A stretch of DNA of 45,450 nucleotides from Streptomyces rubellomurinus (GTDB lineage Bacteria > Actinomycetota > Actinomycetes > Streptomycetales > Streptomycetaceae): contig NZ_JZKH01000067.1 of assembly GCF_000961885.1 (NCBI RefSeq), positions 1-45,450 on the forward strand. Reading direction: 5' to 3'. The notes beneath the pieces were generated by a model that had not been told where the DNA came from, searched no databases, and was given only the letters and a program-made list of their open reading frames with translations. Below, piece by piece: positions 1 to 7,675 of this stretch. A program made the translations under genes and the position numbers. Within the stretch, counting starts at the first letter, position 1. Every line of letters begins with the position of its first letter.

Positions 1-471
1 TTCCATCGACTTGGCCTTGCCGATCGCCCGGGTCAGCCGCTGCGAGCCGCCGATGCCCGGGATCACGCCGAGCTTGATCTCCGGCTGCCCGAACTTCGCG
101 GTGTCGGCCGCGAGCAGCACGTCGCACATCATCGCCAACTCGCAGCCGCCGCCGAGGGCGTAGCCCGCGACCGCGGCGACGACGGGCTTGCGCACGGCGG
201 CGAAGCGGTCCCAGGCGGCGAACCAGTCGCCGAGGTAGGCGTCGACGAAGTCGAGGGACTGCATCTCCTTGATGTCGGCGCCGGCCGCGAAGGCCTTCTC
301 CGAGCCGGTGACCACCAGACAGCCGATCTCCGGATCCCGGTCGAACTCCTGCGCGGCGGCGACCACTTCGTTCATCAGCCGGGTGTTCAGCGCGTTCAGT
401 GCCTTGGGCCGGTCGAGGGTGATCAGGCCCACCCGGCCCCTGCGCTCGGCCAGGATCGTCTCGTACGTCAT
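1..471 (-). CDS. enoyl-CoA hydratase, N-terminal part (runs off window)
   Basis: The first 157 codons of a crotonase-family protein are visible; the rest lies beyond base 1. The N-terminus reads [20 protein letters not shown] and continues with an LNALN stretch, an oxyanion-hole segment [11 protein letters not shown] and the second signature [15 protein letters not shown]. An [10 protein letters not shown] motif near the window edge carries the region that supplies the second catalytic acid in hydratases. The start ATG overlaps the mmsB stop codon (ATGA), so it is translationally coupled as the last visible gene of the valine operon. In valine breakdown it would hydrate methacrylyl-CoA to 3-hydroxyisobutyryl-CoA; a general short-chain enoyl-CoA hydratase is the alternative. 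Confidence 0.93.
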   Translation of the reverse strand, partial: MTYETILAERRGRVGLITLDRPKALNALNTRLMNEVVAAAQEFDRDPEIGCLVVTGSEKAFAAGADIKEMQSLDFVDAYLGDWFAAWDRFAAVRKPVVAAVAGYALGGGCELAMMCDVLLAADTAKFGQPEIKLGVIPGIGGSQRLTRAIGKAKSME

Positions 472-1352
472 GCGGCGTCCTCCCGAAGGGTGGTGATGAT
501 GGCGGAGAAGTCCAGTGCGCCGCCCTCGCCCGCCGCGAAGGCGGCGTACAACTCGGCGGCCTGTCGGCCCAGTTCGGCCGGCACGGCGAGGGCGGTGGCG
601 GCGTCGGCGGCGAGGCCGAGGTCCTTGGCCATCAGGGCGGCGGCGAACCCGGCCGCGTAGTCGCGGTTGGCCGGGCTGCCCGGCACCGGGCCGGGCACCG
701 GGCAGTTGGAGGTGAGCGCCCAGCACTGCCCGGAGGCCGTCGAGGCCACGTCGAACAGGGCCTGGTGGCTCAGGCCGAGGCTCTCGCCGAGGACGAAGGC
801 CTCGCTGACCGCGATCATGGAGATGCCGAGGATCATGTTGTTGCAGACCTTGGCGGCCTGCCCGGCTCCGGACGCCCCGCAGTGGACGACCCGGCGGCCC
901 ATCGCGGCCAGCACCGGCTCGGCCTCGGCGAAGTCGGGGTCGTCGGCGCCCACCATGAAGGTCAGGCTCGCCGCCTCAGCGCCGGCCACGCCGCCGGAGA
1001 CCGGCGCGTCGACGGCCCGGTGCCCGGCGACCCGGGCGAGGTCGGCGGCCACCCGGGCGTCCCCGACCGCGATGGTGGAGCAGTCCACGAACAGCGCGCC
1101 CCGGGCGGCGACGGTGAGCTCCTGGTAGGCGTCCAGGACGTGCCGTCCGGTGGGCAGCATGGTGATCACCAGGTCGGCTCCGGTGACCGCTTCGGCCGCC
1201 GAGGCCGCCACCGCCACCCCGTGGTCGGCCGCCCGGGTGCGGGCCGCCTCCGCGAGGTCGTATCCGGTCACCCGGTGCCCGGCCTTGACGAGGTTGGCGG
1301 CCATGGGGCCGCCCATGTTGCCGAGTCCGACGAATCCGATGCGGTGGGTCAC
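468..1352 (-). CDS. mmsB: 3-hydroxyisobutyrate dehydrogenase
   Basis: A 294-residue beta-hydroxyacid dehydrogenase that oxidises 3-hydroxyisobutyrate to methylmalonate semialdehyde with NAD. The N-terminal Rossmann motif is [16 protein letters not shown] (residues about 6-21). The substrate-binding signature DAPVSGG and the [11 protein letters not shown] segment with the catalytic Lys are present, so all family landmarks are intact and the length is typical. It overlaps the hydrolase gene upstream (start 1352, hydrolase stop at 1349) and the hydratase downstream by four bases each. It therefore sits in the middle of a five-gene coupled operon whose products form consecutive steps of valine degradation. 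Confidence 0.95.
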   Translation of the reverse strand: MTHRIGFVGLGNMGGPMAANLVKAGHRVTGYDLAEAARTRAADHGVAVAASAAEAVTGADLVITMLPTGRHVLDAYQELTVAARGALFVDCSTIAVGDARVAADLARVAGHRAVDAPVSGGVAGAEAASLTFMVGADDPDFAEAEPVLAAMGRRVVHCGASGAGQAAKVCNNMILGISMIAVSEAFVLGESLGLSHQALFDVASTASGQCWALTSNCPVPGPVPGSPANRDYAAGFAAALMAKDLGLAADAATALAVPAELGRQAAELYAAFAAGEGGALDFSAIITTLREDAA

Positions 1353-2422
1353 CAGCGCTCCAGGGGTGGGGTGGTGGCGAGGCCGAGTTCCCGCTCGCCG
1401 AGGGGGCGGAAGAAGCGCGCCACCGCGCCGGGCGAGACTCCGTCCAGCGTGGGCGGGTTCCAGCGCGGTGCGCGGTCCTTGTCGATCACCTGGGCGCGGA
1501 TGCCCTCGGCGAGGTCCGGCGTGGCGAGGGCCGCGCAGGACGTGCGGTACTCCTGGTCCAGCACGGCCTCCAGCGGACCGAGGGCCCGCGCCCGGCGCAG
1601 GGCTGCCAGCGTCGCCTTCACGGCGGTCGGCGAGTTGGCGCCGATCCGATCGGCGGCCTTCTTGGCTTCGGGCTCACCACTGTCGCCGAGCCGGTCGAGG
1701 ATCTCCTCGACGGTGCCGGCCGCGTAGCAGGCGTCGATCCACTCCCGCTGCTCGGCCAGCGGGGCGGGCGGCGGCGGCGCGACGTGTCGGGCGAGCGCGT
1801 CGTGGACGGTGCGCTCGGCGAGGTCGTCGAGCAGGGCGGGCACGCGTGCGGCGGGCACGAAGTGGTCCGCGAGGCCGCAGAGCATGGCGTCACCGGGGCC
1901 GGCGGAACCCGCGGTCAGGGCCAGGTGGGTGCCCAGTTCGCCGGGGGCGAGGGAGAGCAGGTAGGTACCACCGACGTCGGGCACGAAGCCGATGCCCGCC
2001 TCCGGCATGGCCACCCGGGTGGTCTCGGTGACGATCCGGACGCTGCCGTGGGCGGAGACGCCGACCCCGCCGCCCATCACGATGCCGCCCATCACGGCGA
2101 CGTAGGGCTTGGAGTACCGGGCGATGCGGGCGTTGAGCCGGTACTCGTCCCGCCAGAACTCCTCGACCGTGCTCGGATCGCCGCCAGTGGCGGCGCGGTG
2201 GATGGCGACGATGTCGCCGCCGGCGCAGAAGGCCCGCTCGCCGGCGCCGGTGATCACGACGGTCTCCACCCGGTCGTCGCGCTCCCACGCGTCCAGTGCG
2301 GCGTCGATCAGCCGCACCATGCGGTGGGTGAGGGCGTTCAGGGCGGCGGGCCGGTTGAGGACGATGAGACCCGCCCTGCCCTCCCGGTGGACGAGGACCT
2401 CGTCGATGTCGTTCTCGGCCAT
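1349..2422 (-). CDS. 3-hydroxyisobutyryl-CoA hydrolase (crotonase family)
   Basis: A 357-residue crotonase-fold protein starting MAENDIDEVLVHREG. The longer length and the segment MPEAGIGFVPDVGGTYLL, with the Glu and Asp used by HIBCH-type hydrolases, separate it from simple hydratases. The C-terminal DKDRAPRWNPPTL block is also typical of HIBCH proteins. It should release 3-hydroxyisobutyrate from its CoA ester, feeding MmsB. The ATG shares its A with the stop codon of the acyl-CoA dehydrogenase (TGATG). The reading frame stays open upstream, but only the ATG at 2422 gives the family N-terminus; the upstream part is a shadow of the dehydrogenase gene. Confidence 0.93.
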   Translation of the reverse strand: MAENDIDEVLVHREGRAGLIVLNRPAALNALTHRMVRLIDAALDAWERDDRVETVVITGAGERAFCAGGDIVAIHRAATGGDPSTVEEFWRDEYRLNARIARYSKPYVAVMGGIVMGGGVGVSAHGSVRIVTETTRVAMPEAGIGFVPDVGGTYLLSLAPGELGTHLALTAGSAGPGDAMLCGLADHFVPAARVPALLDDLAERTVHDALARHVAPPPPAPLAEQREWIDACYAAGTVEEILDRLGDSGEPEAKKAADRIGANSPTAVKATLAALRRARALGPLEAVLDQEYRTSCAALATPDLAEGIRAQVIDKDRAPRWNPPTLDGVSPGAVARFFRPLGERELGLATTPPLERW

Positions 2423-3561
2423 CACGCGGCTCCGGTCAGGCCGCGGGCGACGATGACGCGCATGATCTCGTTGGTTCCTTCCAGGATCTGGTGCACCCGC
2501 AGGTCGCGGACGATCTTCTCGATGCCGTACTCGGCCAGGTAGCCGTAGCCGCCGTGGAGTTGGAGTGCGGCGTTGGCGACGTCGAAGCCGGTGTCGGTCG
2601 CGTAGCGCTTGGCCATCGCGCACAGCCCCGGCGCCCGGGGGTCGCCCCGGTCCAGCGCGGCGGCGGCCCGCCAGAGCAGTGACCGGGCCGCTTCCAACTC
2701 CGTTGCCATGTCGGCGAGTCGGAACTGCAAGGCCTGGGCGTGCAGGAGCTTGGCGCCGAACGCCTCGCGCTCCGCCAGGTACTCGGTGGCCCGTTCCAGG
2801 GCGTCCTGCGCGCCGCCGAGCGAGCAGGCGGCGATTCCCAGCCGACCGCCGTTGAGCCCGTTCATCGCGATCCGGAAGCCGCCGCCCTCCTCCCCGAGGA
2901 GCCGGTCGGCGGGCAGCCGGACGCCGTCCAGGACGACCTGCCGGGTGGGCTGGGCGTTCCAGCCCATCTTCCGCTCGTTCGGCCCGAAGGACAGCCCCGG
3001 GTCCTCCCGTTCGACGAGGAACGCGGAGATCCCGCCCGGTCCCGGCCCGCCGGTGCGGGCCATCACCACGTACAGGTGGGAGGTCCCGGCGCCGGAGATG
3101 AACTGCTTCACGCCGTCCAGCACCCAGCCGTCGCCGTCCCGCACGGCGCGGGTGGCCAGGGCGGCGGCGTCCGAGCCGGCCCCGGGCTCGGTGAGGCAGT
3201 AGCTGCCCGGGCTCTCCATCGAGCAGAGGTCGGGGAGCCAGCGGGAGCGCTGCGCCGGGGTGCCGTAGCGGTCGACCATCCAGGCGACCATGTTGTGGAT
3301 CGACAGGTAGGCGGCGATGGACGGGCAGCCGGTGGCGAGCGCCTCGAACACCAGCACCCCGTCCTGCCTGGTCAGCCCCGAGCCGCCCGCGTCCTCGCGG
3401 ACGTACACGCCCCCGAGCCCGAGGCCGGCGGCCTTGCGCAGCACGTCCAGCGGGAAGTGCTTGTCCCGGTCCCACTCCACGGCGTTCGGGGCGAGGTGCT
3501 CGCGGGCGAAGTCCCTGGTGGTCTCGGCGATGTCCAGCTGGTCATCCGTCAGGGTGTCCAC
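2422..3561 (-). CDS. acyl-CoA dehydrogenase, probably isobutyryl-CoA dehydrogenase
   Basis: A 379-residue flavoprotein starting with GTG (VDTLTDDQLDIAETT), seven bases after the mmsA stop, with a GCTGAGG ribosome site inside the end of mmsA. The acyl-CoA dehydrogenase signature YCLTEPGAGSDAAAL and the C-terminal HQILEGTNEIMR, carrying the catalytic Glu, are intact. The likely reaction is FAD-dependent oxidation of isobutyryl-CoA to methacrylyl-CoA, with electrons passed to ETF. The substrate is inferred from the operon, which holds every later step to propionyl-CoA; a 2-methyl-branched or short-chain acyl-CoA is the alternative. The frame extends to 3759, but those extra residues are antisense shadow of mmsA. 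Confidence 0.93.
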   Translation of the reverse strand: MDTLTDDQLDIAETTRDFAREHLAPNAVEWDRDKHFPLDVLRKAAGLGLGGVYVREDAGGSGLTRQDGVLVFEALATGCPSIAAYLSIHNMVAWMVDRYGTPAQRSRWLPDLCSMESPGSYCLTEPGAGSDAAALATRAVRDGDGWVLDGVKQFISGAGTSHLYVVMARTGGPGPGGISAFLVEREDPGLSFGPNERKMGWNAQPTRQVVLDGVRLPADRLLGEEGGGFRIAMNGLNGGRLGIAACSLGGAQDALERATEYLAEREAFGAKLLHAQALQFRLADMATELEAARSLLWRAAAALDRGDPRAPGLCAMAKRYATDTGFDVANAALQLHGGYGYLAEYGIEKIVRDLRVHQILEGTNEIMRVIVARGLTGAA

Positions 3562-3568
3562 GGCGACC

Positions 3569-5068
3569 TCAGCCCATCGTCGGCATGGTGAAGCTCGCGC
3601 CTTCCTTGACCCCTGAGGGCCAACGCGAGGTGACGGTCTTGGTCCGGGTGTAGAAGCGGATCGCGTCCGGCCCGTGCTGGTTGAGGTCGCCGAACCCGGA
3701 GCGCTTCCAGCCGCCGAAGGTGTGGTAGGCCACCGGCACCGGGATCGGCACGTTGACACCGATCATGCCGGTGTTGACACGGCGGGCGAAGTCCCGGGCG
3801 GTGTCGCCGTCGCGGGTGAAGACGGCCACGCCGTTGCCGTACTCGTGCTCGCTCGGCAGGCGCAGCGCCTCCTCGTAGTCGGCCGCGCGGACCACGCACA
3901 GGACCGGGCCGAAGATCTCCTCCTGGTAGATCCGCATGCCGGTGGTGACGCGGTCGAAGAGCGTGGCGCCGAGGAAGTAGCCGTCCTCGTACCCGGGTAC
4001 GGTCAGATCGCGCCCGTCGACGACCAGTTCGGCCCCTTCCCGCACACCGAGGTCCAGGAAGCCGCGCACCCGCTCCAGGGCGTCCCGGCTGACGAGCGGC
4101 CCGAAGTCGGCCTGCGGATCGTGGGACGCGCCGACCTTGAGGGCGGCGATCCGCTCGGTGAGCTTGGCCACCAGGGCGTCGGCGGTCTCCTGCCCCACGG
4201 GAACGGCGACGGAGATGGCCATGCACCGCTCGCCGGCAGAGCCGTACCCGGCACCGATCAGCGCATCGGCGGCCTGGTCGAGGTCGGCGTCCGGCATGAC
4301 GATCATGTGGTTCTTGGCGCCGCCGAAGCACTGCGCCCGCTTGCCGGCGGCCGCCGCCGTGGCGTACACGTACTGGGCGATCGGTGTCGACCCGACGAAC
4401 CCGAGGGCCTGGACCCGGGCGTCTTCGAGCAGGGTGTCGACGGCTTCCTTGCCGCCGTTGACCACGTTCAGCACACCGGGCGGCAGGCCTGCCTCGACGA
4501 ACAGCTCGGCCAGTCGCAGCGGCACGGACGGGTCCCGCTCGGACGGCTTGAGGACGAAGGCGTTGCCACAGGCGATGGCGGGCGCGGCCTTCCAGAGCGG
4601 GATCATGGCGGGGAAGTTGAACGGGGTGATGCCGGCGACCACGCCGAGCGGCTGACGCAGCGAGTACACGTCGATGCCGGTGCCGGCGCTGTCGGTGAAC
4701 TCGCCCTTCAGCAGGTGCGGCACGCCCGCCGCGAACTCGACCACCTCCAGGCCGCGTTGGAGGTCGCCGTGGGCATCGGCGACGGTCTTGCCGTGCTCGG
4801 CCGAGAGCAGCCTGGCCAGCGGCTCGCGCTCGGCCTCGACCAACTGCAGGAAGCGCAGCAGCACCCGGGCCCGCCGCTGGGGGTTCCAGGCGGCCCACTC
4901 GACCTGGGCCTTTTCGGCGTCGGCGATCGCCGCCTCGGTCTCCAGCCGGCTCGCGATCGGCACGCGGGCCTGGACCCTGCCGGTGTTGGGGTCGTACACG
5001 TCGCCGAAGACCCCGGACGTGCCGGGGACGTTCTTTCCGCCGATGAAATGGGTGAGCTCACGGATCAT
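3569..5068 (-). CDS. mmsA: CoA-acylating methylmalonate-semialdehyde dehydrogenase
   Basis: A 499-residue aldehyde dehydrogenase that converts methylmalonate semialdehyde to propionyl-CoA with NAD and CoA, releasing CO2. Landmarks are TPFNFPAMIPLWK (residues 148-160), the cofactor loop FVGSTPIAQYVY (224-235) and the catalytic cysteine C282 in GSAGERCMA. The family's usual Glu in the ECFGGAKNH position is replaced by QCFGGAKNH, as expected for CoA-acylating members. The ATG at 5068 follows an in-frame GTG at 5071; either could be used. It is the first gene of the valine operon and lies about 225 nt downstream of a cobalamin riboswitch, with no other convincing gene in between. Confidence 0.95.
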   Translation of the reverse strand: MIRELTHFIGGKNVPGTSGVFGDVYDPNTGRVQARVPIASRLETEAAIADAEKAQVEWAAWNPQRRARVLLRFLQLVEAEREPLARLLSAEHGKTVADAHGDLQRGLEVVEFAAGVPHLLKGEFTDSAGTGIDVYSLRQPLGVVAGITPFNFPAMIPLWKAAPAIACGNAFVLKPSERDPSVPLRLAELFVEAGLPPGVLNVVNGGKEAVDTLLEDARVQALGFVGSTPIAQYVYATAAAAGKRAQCFGGAKNHMIVMPDADLDQAADALIGAGYGSAGERCMAISVAVPVGQETADALVAKLTERIAALKVGASHDPQADFGPLVSRDALERVRGFLDLGVREGAELVVDGRDLTVPGYEDGYFLGATLFDRVTTGMRIYQEEIFGPVLCVVRAADYEEALRLPSEHEYGNGVAVFTRDGDTARDFARRVNTGMIGVNVPIPVPVAYHTFGGWKRSGFGDLNQHGPDAIRFYTRTKTVTSRWPSGVKEGASFTMPTMG

Positions 5069-5292
5069 CACAAGCCTGCTCTCGTCAGGATGTCAGGGGG
5101 ATCCGAGGGAACTGGGGCACGGCAGCGGAGCCGTCCGGCACGCGATGCGTGTGCGGGACGCGGGGTGCTGCCGGGCGCGACGAGCCGTCAGGGTGACGGG
5201 TGTGCCGCAGCCGTCGCAGGATCACCTGGGCCAGGAGGAGAACAGACCGGTGCCATGCGTGTTTGCTCCATCCTCGTGGACAACACGGAACA

Positions 5293-5438
5293 CCCGCAGT
5301 CGGTATCCTGACTCCCGGATCAGCGCGCGCCACCCGGCCTTCCCGGCTGGCTGCCAGTGGCTGGTACTGCGGTGACGCGCTCCCCGGTCACAGTGGCGGG
5401 ACCGTGCCGGACTCACACCGGCTTCCCTGCACTGCGGG
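5293..5438 (-). promoter_or_regulatory. cobalamin (B12) riboswitch
   Basis: On the minus strand this segment reads like a complete cobalamin aptamer. It is closed by a P1 helix of CCCGCAGT (5431-5438) with ACTGCGGG (5293-5300). Inside are the conserved AGGGAAGCCGGTG, GAGTCCGGC and GGTCCCGCCACTGT stretches, a GCCACTGG / CCGGGAAGGCC arm, and a B12-box-like GAGTCAGGATACCGACTGC before the closing helix. The next convincing gene downstream is mmsA (start 5068), leaving about 225 nt of leader. A weak 22-codon reading frame (5256 to 5188) with a GGAG site lies in that leader and may be a leader peptide or chance. Confidence 0.9.
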
Positions 5439-5451
5439 CCTTGTTCTCGAC

Positions 5452-5480
5452 CATATAGTTGGACGTCCTAATAAGTCCAG
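5452..5480 (-). promoter_or_regulatory. putative promoter and operator of the mms operon
   Basis: The minus strand shows a CTGGAC -35-like box (5475-5480) and a TATATG -10-like box (5452-5457), 17 bp apart, in an unusually AT-rich patch. The spacer contains the palindrome GGACGTCC (5461-5468) with A/T flanks, placed where a bound repressor would block RNA polymerase. The predicted transcript would begin a few bases before the riboswitch P1 helix. The regulator is not identifiable in this window. Confidence 0.5.
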
Positions 5481-5629
5481 AGCACCGCCCCGAGCTCCGG
5501 CCCTACGGCCCTGGACACCGATCCGGGGCCGCTCCTGCCGGCATGACGGCGAGGCCCATCACTGCCAGGACGGGCGCAGCGCGCCCCCGAGAGGTCGTCA
5601 GGCTTCCCGGGCCGCACCGGCGCTTCTGC

Positions 5630-7159
5630 TCACGCGAACTCGCGCAGGCGGGGCCGTACCCCCAGAGCGGTCAGGACGAGCGCGACGGCCAGGGCCGCCG
5701 CCCCTACTCCGGCCGTGGTGGCGTCGAGGTCGTGGTCGGTGGTGGCGACCGCGGCGTCGAAGGCCCGCTGGTTGATCGCCCGGTTGTCGTCCAGGGCGGC
5801 GCCGAGCGCGTCGAAGTCGGCGTTGGACTGGCCCGGGGTGGTGCCGGTGTCGAAGGTGACGGCCTCCTTGAGCTTGCCCTGGGCGTTCAGCTCGCGGATC
5901 CTCCGGTCGTCCCGCTGGTACTGCTGGAACGCGCTCAACACCCGTTCCGCCGCGTCCTGTTCACCGGGGAAGGTGATGTTGCGCAGTTCGTCACCGAGGT
6001 ACCCTCCGAACCCGACCTGGCCGTGGTCGGCCCGGTGCCGGCCGGCCAGCGCGGCGAGCTCGTCGTCGTACGTGGCCAGGGTCGCGCCGTCGATCCGGGC
6101 GAAGGACTGCGTCTTGTCGAGGAAGCTCTGCTCGTACGCGGCCGCCCGGGCGGGGTCGGTCAGGTAGCGGCTCTCGTCGGCGTTGAGGTCGTACGCCACC
6201 GCGCGCGCCCGGCTGAGGGCGATCACCGAGTCGAAGGAGTTGCTCTTCGCGACCACCAGCTGGTGGTCCGCCCGGGAGGTCAGCGTCAGCGCGGTGACCA
6301 GCCCGGCCAGGGCGAGCAGGGTGGTGGCGGCCAGCGGCACGTTCAGCAGCCGCCGGAAGCGCACCGCGAGCAGTCGCTGCAGCAGGGCGAGGGCGGCCAG
6401 GGCGAGCAGCCCGGTGGCCAGGATCATCCACCAGCCGCCTGCCAGGGCGTCCCGCTGATCGGTGTAGTTCTGTTCCACGACGGCCGCGTTGACGTCGGTC
6501 ACCGCGTCGACGGCCCGCAGCAACCGCTGGCGCAGCAGGTCGGTGGCCTGCCGGTAGGAGGCGAGGGCGTCCGCCGAGGGGCGACCGGCCTGAGCGTGGG
6601 CCTGGTCCTCCAGCAGCTGGGCGCGGGCCACCAGCGCCTCGTACTGGCCGAGGTCACCGATGACGGTCTGCACCGCCCGTTGCCCGGCCGCGTCGCCGGC
6701 GACCGCCTCCGTGACACGCTGCAGATCGCTGTCGGCCTGGGCGCGCCGCTGCTCGTAGGTGTCCAGGGTCGCCTTGCGCAGCGCCGCGTAGTCCGGGTCG
6801 GCGCCGAACAGCAGCAGGTTGGCGGCCTGGGCGTCCATGTCGTTGAGCGCGAAGTACAGGTCGGCCGAGCGCACCACCTGCGGGGCGGCCTGGTGGCCGA
6901 TCGCGTCCGTGCCGTCCCGGGCTCCGCCCAGCACGGTGGCGGCCGCGGTCCCGGCGGCGAGCAGCGCCACCAGGCACAGGCCGGTCAGCCCCCGCACGAG
7001 ACGCGGGGTGTTCCACCACACCCGGTTGTGCCAGGAGCTGCCGAACCAGCGACCGGAGGCGCGCGACCCGGCAGGTGGTGCGGCTGCCTCCTGCCGCGCC
7101 GTCTCCGACGCGGCCGCGTTCCGCGCGACCGCCGTACCGCCCGACGTACCCTTTGGCAT
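5630..7159 (-). CDS. large membrane protein with two extracytoplasmic helical domains
   Basis: A 509-residue protein with about four membrane segments: LTGLCLVALLAAGTAAATVL near residue 55, a long WWMILATGLLALAALALL, then TTLLALAGLVTALTL, and a C-terminal GVGAAALAVALVLTALGV. Between them lie two long, Ala/Gln/Asp-rich helical stretches expected outside the membrane. This layout resembles membrane sensors such as GlnX of the PknG-GlnX-GlnH set, but neither a kinase nor a glutamine-binding lipoprotein gene is adjacent, so that link is inference only. The ATG at 7159 is preceded by GAGGGGG at good spacing; a GTG at 7189 is an alternative with a weak ribosome site. Function unknown. Confidence 0.82.
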   Translation of the reverse strand: MPKGTSGGTAVARNAAASETARQEAAAPPAGSRASGRWFGSSWHNRVWWNTPRLVRGLTGLCLVALLAAGTAAATVLGGARDGTDAIGHQAAPQVVRSADLYFALNDMDAQAANLLLFGADPDYAALRKATLDTYEQRRAQADSDLQRVTEAVAGDAAGQRAVQTVIGDLGQYEALVARAQLLEDQAHAQAGRPSADALASYRQATDLLRQRLLRAVDAVTDVNAAVVEQNYTDQRDALAGGWWMILATGLLALAALALLQRLLAVRFRRLLNVPLAATTLLALAGLVTALTLTSRADHQLVVAKSNSFDSVIALSRARAVAYDLNADESRYLTDPARAAAYEQSFLDKTQSFARIDGATLATYDDELAALAGRHRADHGQVGFGGYLGDELRNITFPGEQDAAERVLSAFQQYQRDDRRIRELNAQGKLKEAVTFDTGTTPGQSNADFDALGAALDDNRAINQRAFDAAVATTDHDLDATTAGVGAAALAVALVLTALGVRPRLREFA

Positions 7160-7478
7160 CGCCGCGCGCCCCCTCACCCTGTTTTTCACTGGCCGCCGAA
7201 CCTTCCCCGGAGGAACCCGCCGGGGCGGTGTCCGGCAACGGTTCGCAGCCGGGCCCCACGCCCGGGCGGCGAAACGTTTCCTCGCAGCTCAACGTAGGGT
7301 CTGTCGAACGTCCGTCCGTCGCTCCTGATGCGTCCTTGACGCCTTCGACGACCGTCTTGACGCACCTTTGGCGCGACGGGCCGGAGCAAGAGCCGCCCGA
7401 CCGGTCCGCCCCCAACCGCTGCTCGGCGCGCAGCAGCGCCCGCCCGGTGTCGGCGACAAGAGCGCGATCACATGCCAC
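7160..7478. other. non-coding stretch upstream of the membrane protein
   Basis: About 320 bases with no supported gene. It holds the upstream region of the minus-strand membrane protein and ends at the hairpins that follow the bL37 gene. No clear promoter boxes or repeats could be picked out by eye. Confidence 0.5.
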
Positions 7479-7527
7479 GGCCCTGCGGCCTGCCGTCCGG
7501 CCGTGCGGACGGCAGGCCGCAGGGGCC
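7479..7527 (-). terminator. long hairpin downstream of bL37 gene
   Basis: The arms at 7479-7499 and 7506-7527 pair over about 20 bp, interrupted by one extra G, around a six-base loop. It lies beyond the shorter hairpin 7534-7565, so the minus-strand SDR-bL37 transcript meets two hairpins in tandem. No U-tract follows, as is usual in streptomycetes. Confidence 0.7.
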
Positions 7528-7533
7528 GAGGTG

Positions 7534-7565
7534 CACCCGGTGCCGGTGGCACGCGGCACCGGGTG
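7534..7565 (-). terminator. hairpin directly after bL37 stop codon
   Basis: A perfect 11-bp stem, CACCCGGTGCC (7534-7544) with GGCACCGGGTG (7555-7565), around a 10-base loop. It starts three bases after the bL37 stop codon on the minus strand and is the first of two tandem terminator-like hairpins. Confidence 0.65.
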
Positions 7566-7568
7566 GGT

Positions 7569-7640
7569 CTATGCGGGCTTGCGGCCGTGGTTCGCCTTCT
7601 TCTTGCGGCGGGCCTTCTTCTTGCGGGCGCGCTTGGACAC
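7569..7640 (-). CDS. bL37-like 50S ribosomal micro-protein
   Basis: A 23-residue, extremely basic protein: 13 of 23 residues are Lys or Arg. It begins with GTG (SKRARKKKARRKKK after the initiator) and ends in ANHGRKPA. This matches the plan of actinobacterial bL37, a lysine/arginine-rich peptide of about 24 residues ending in a KANHGKRP-like tail that binds the large ribosomal subunit. The GTG is preceded by GAGAGGGG at six bases, one of the best ribosome sites in the window. It lies 35 bp downstream of the SDR gene on the same strand and just before two tandem hairpins, so it is probably the last gene of that transcript. Such a short gene is easily missed by gene callers. Confidence 0.85.
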   Translation of the reverse strand: MSKRARKKKARRKKKANHGRKPA

Positions 7641-7675
7641 GGTGGCCCCTCTCTCGTTCGTCGGGTGGGTGTTCT

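Noticed and set aside
5188..5256. CbtB or another small cobalt-transport gene directly behind the B12 riboswitch
   Set aside because: The only frame there is 22 codons with no membrane segment or metal-binding histidine motif; kept as a possible leader ORF only.
7534..7565. Riboswitch or attenuator before the membrane protein gene
   Set aside because: The hairpins are on the far side of the gene's start and directly follow the bL37 stop codon, so termination explains them better.
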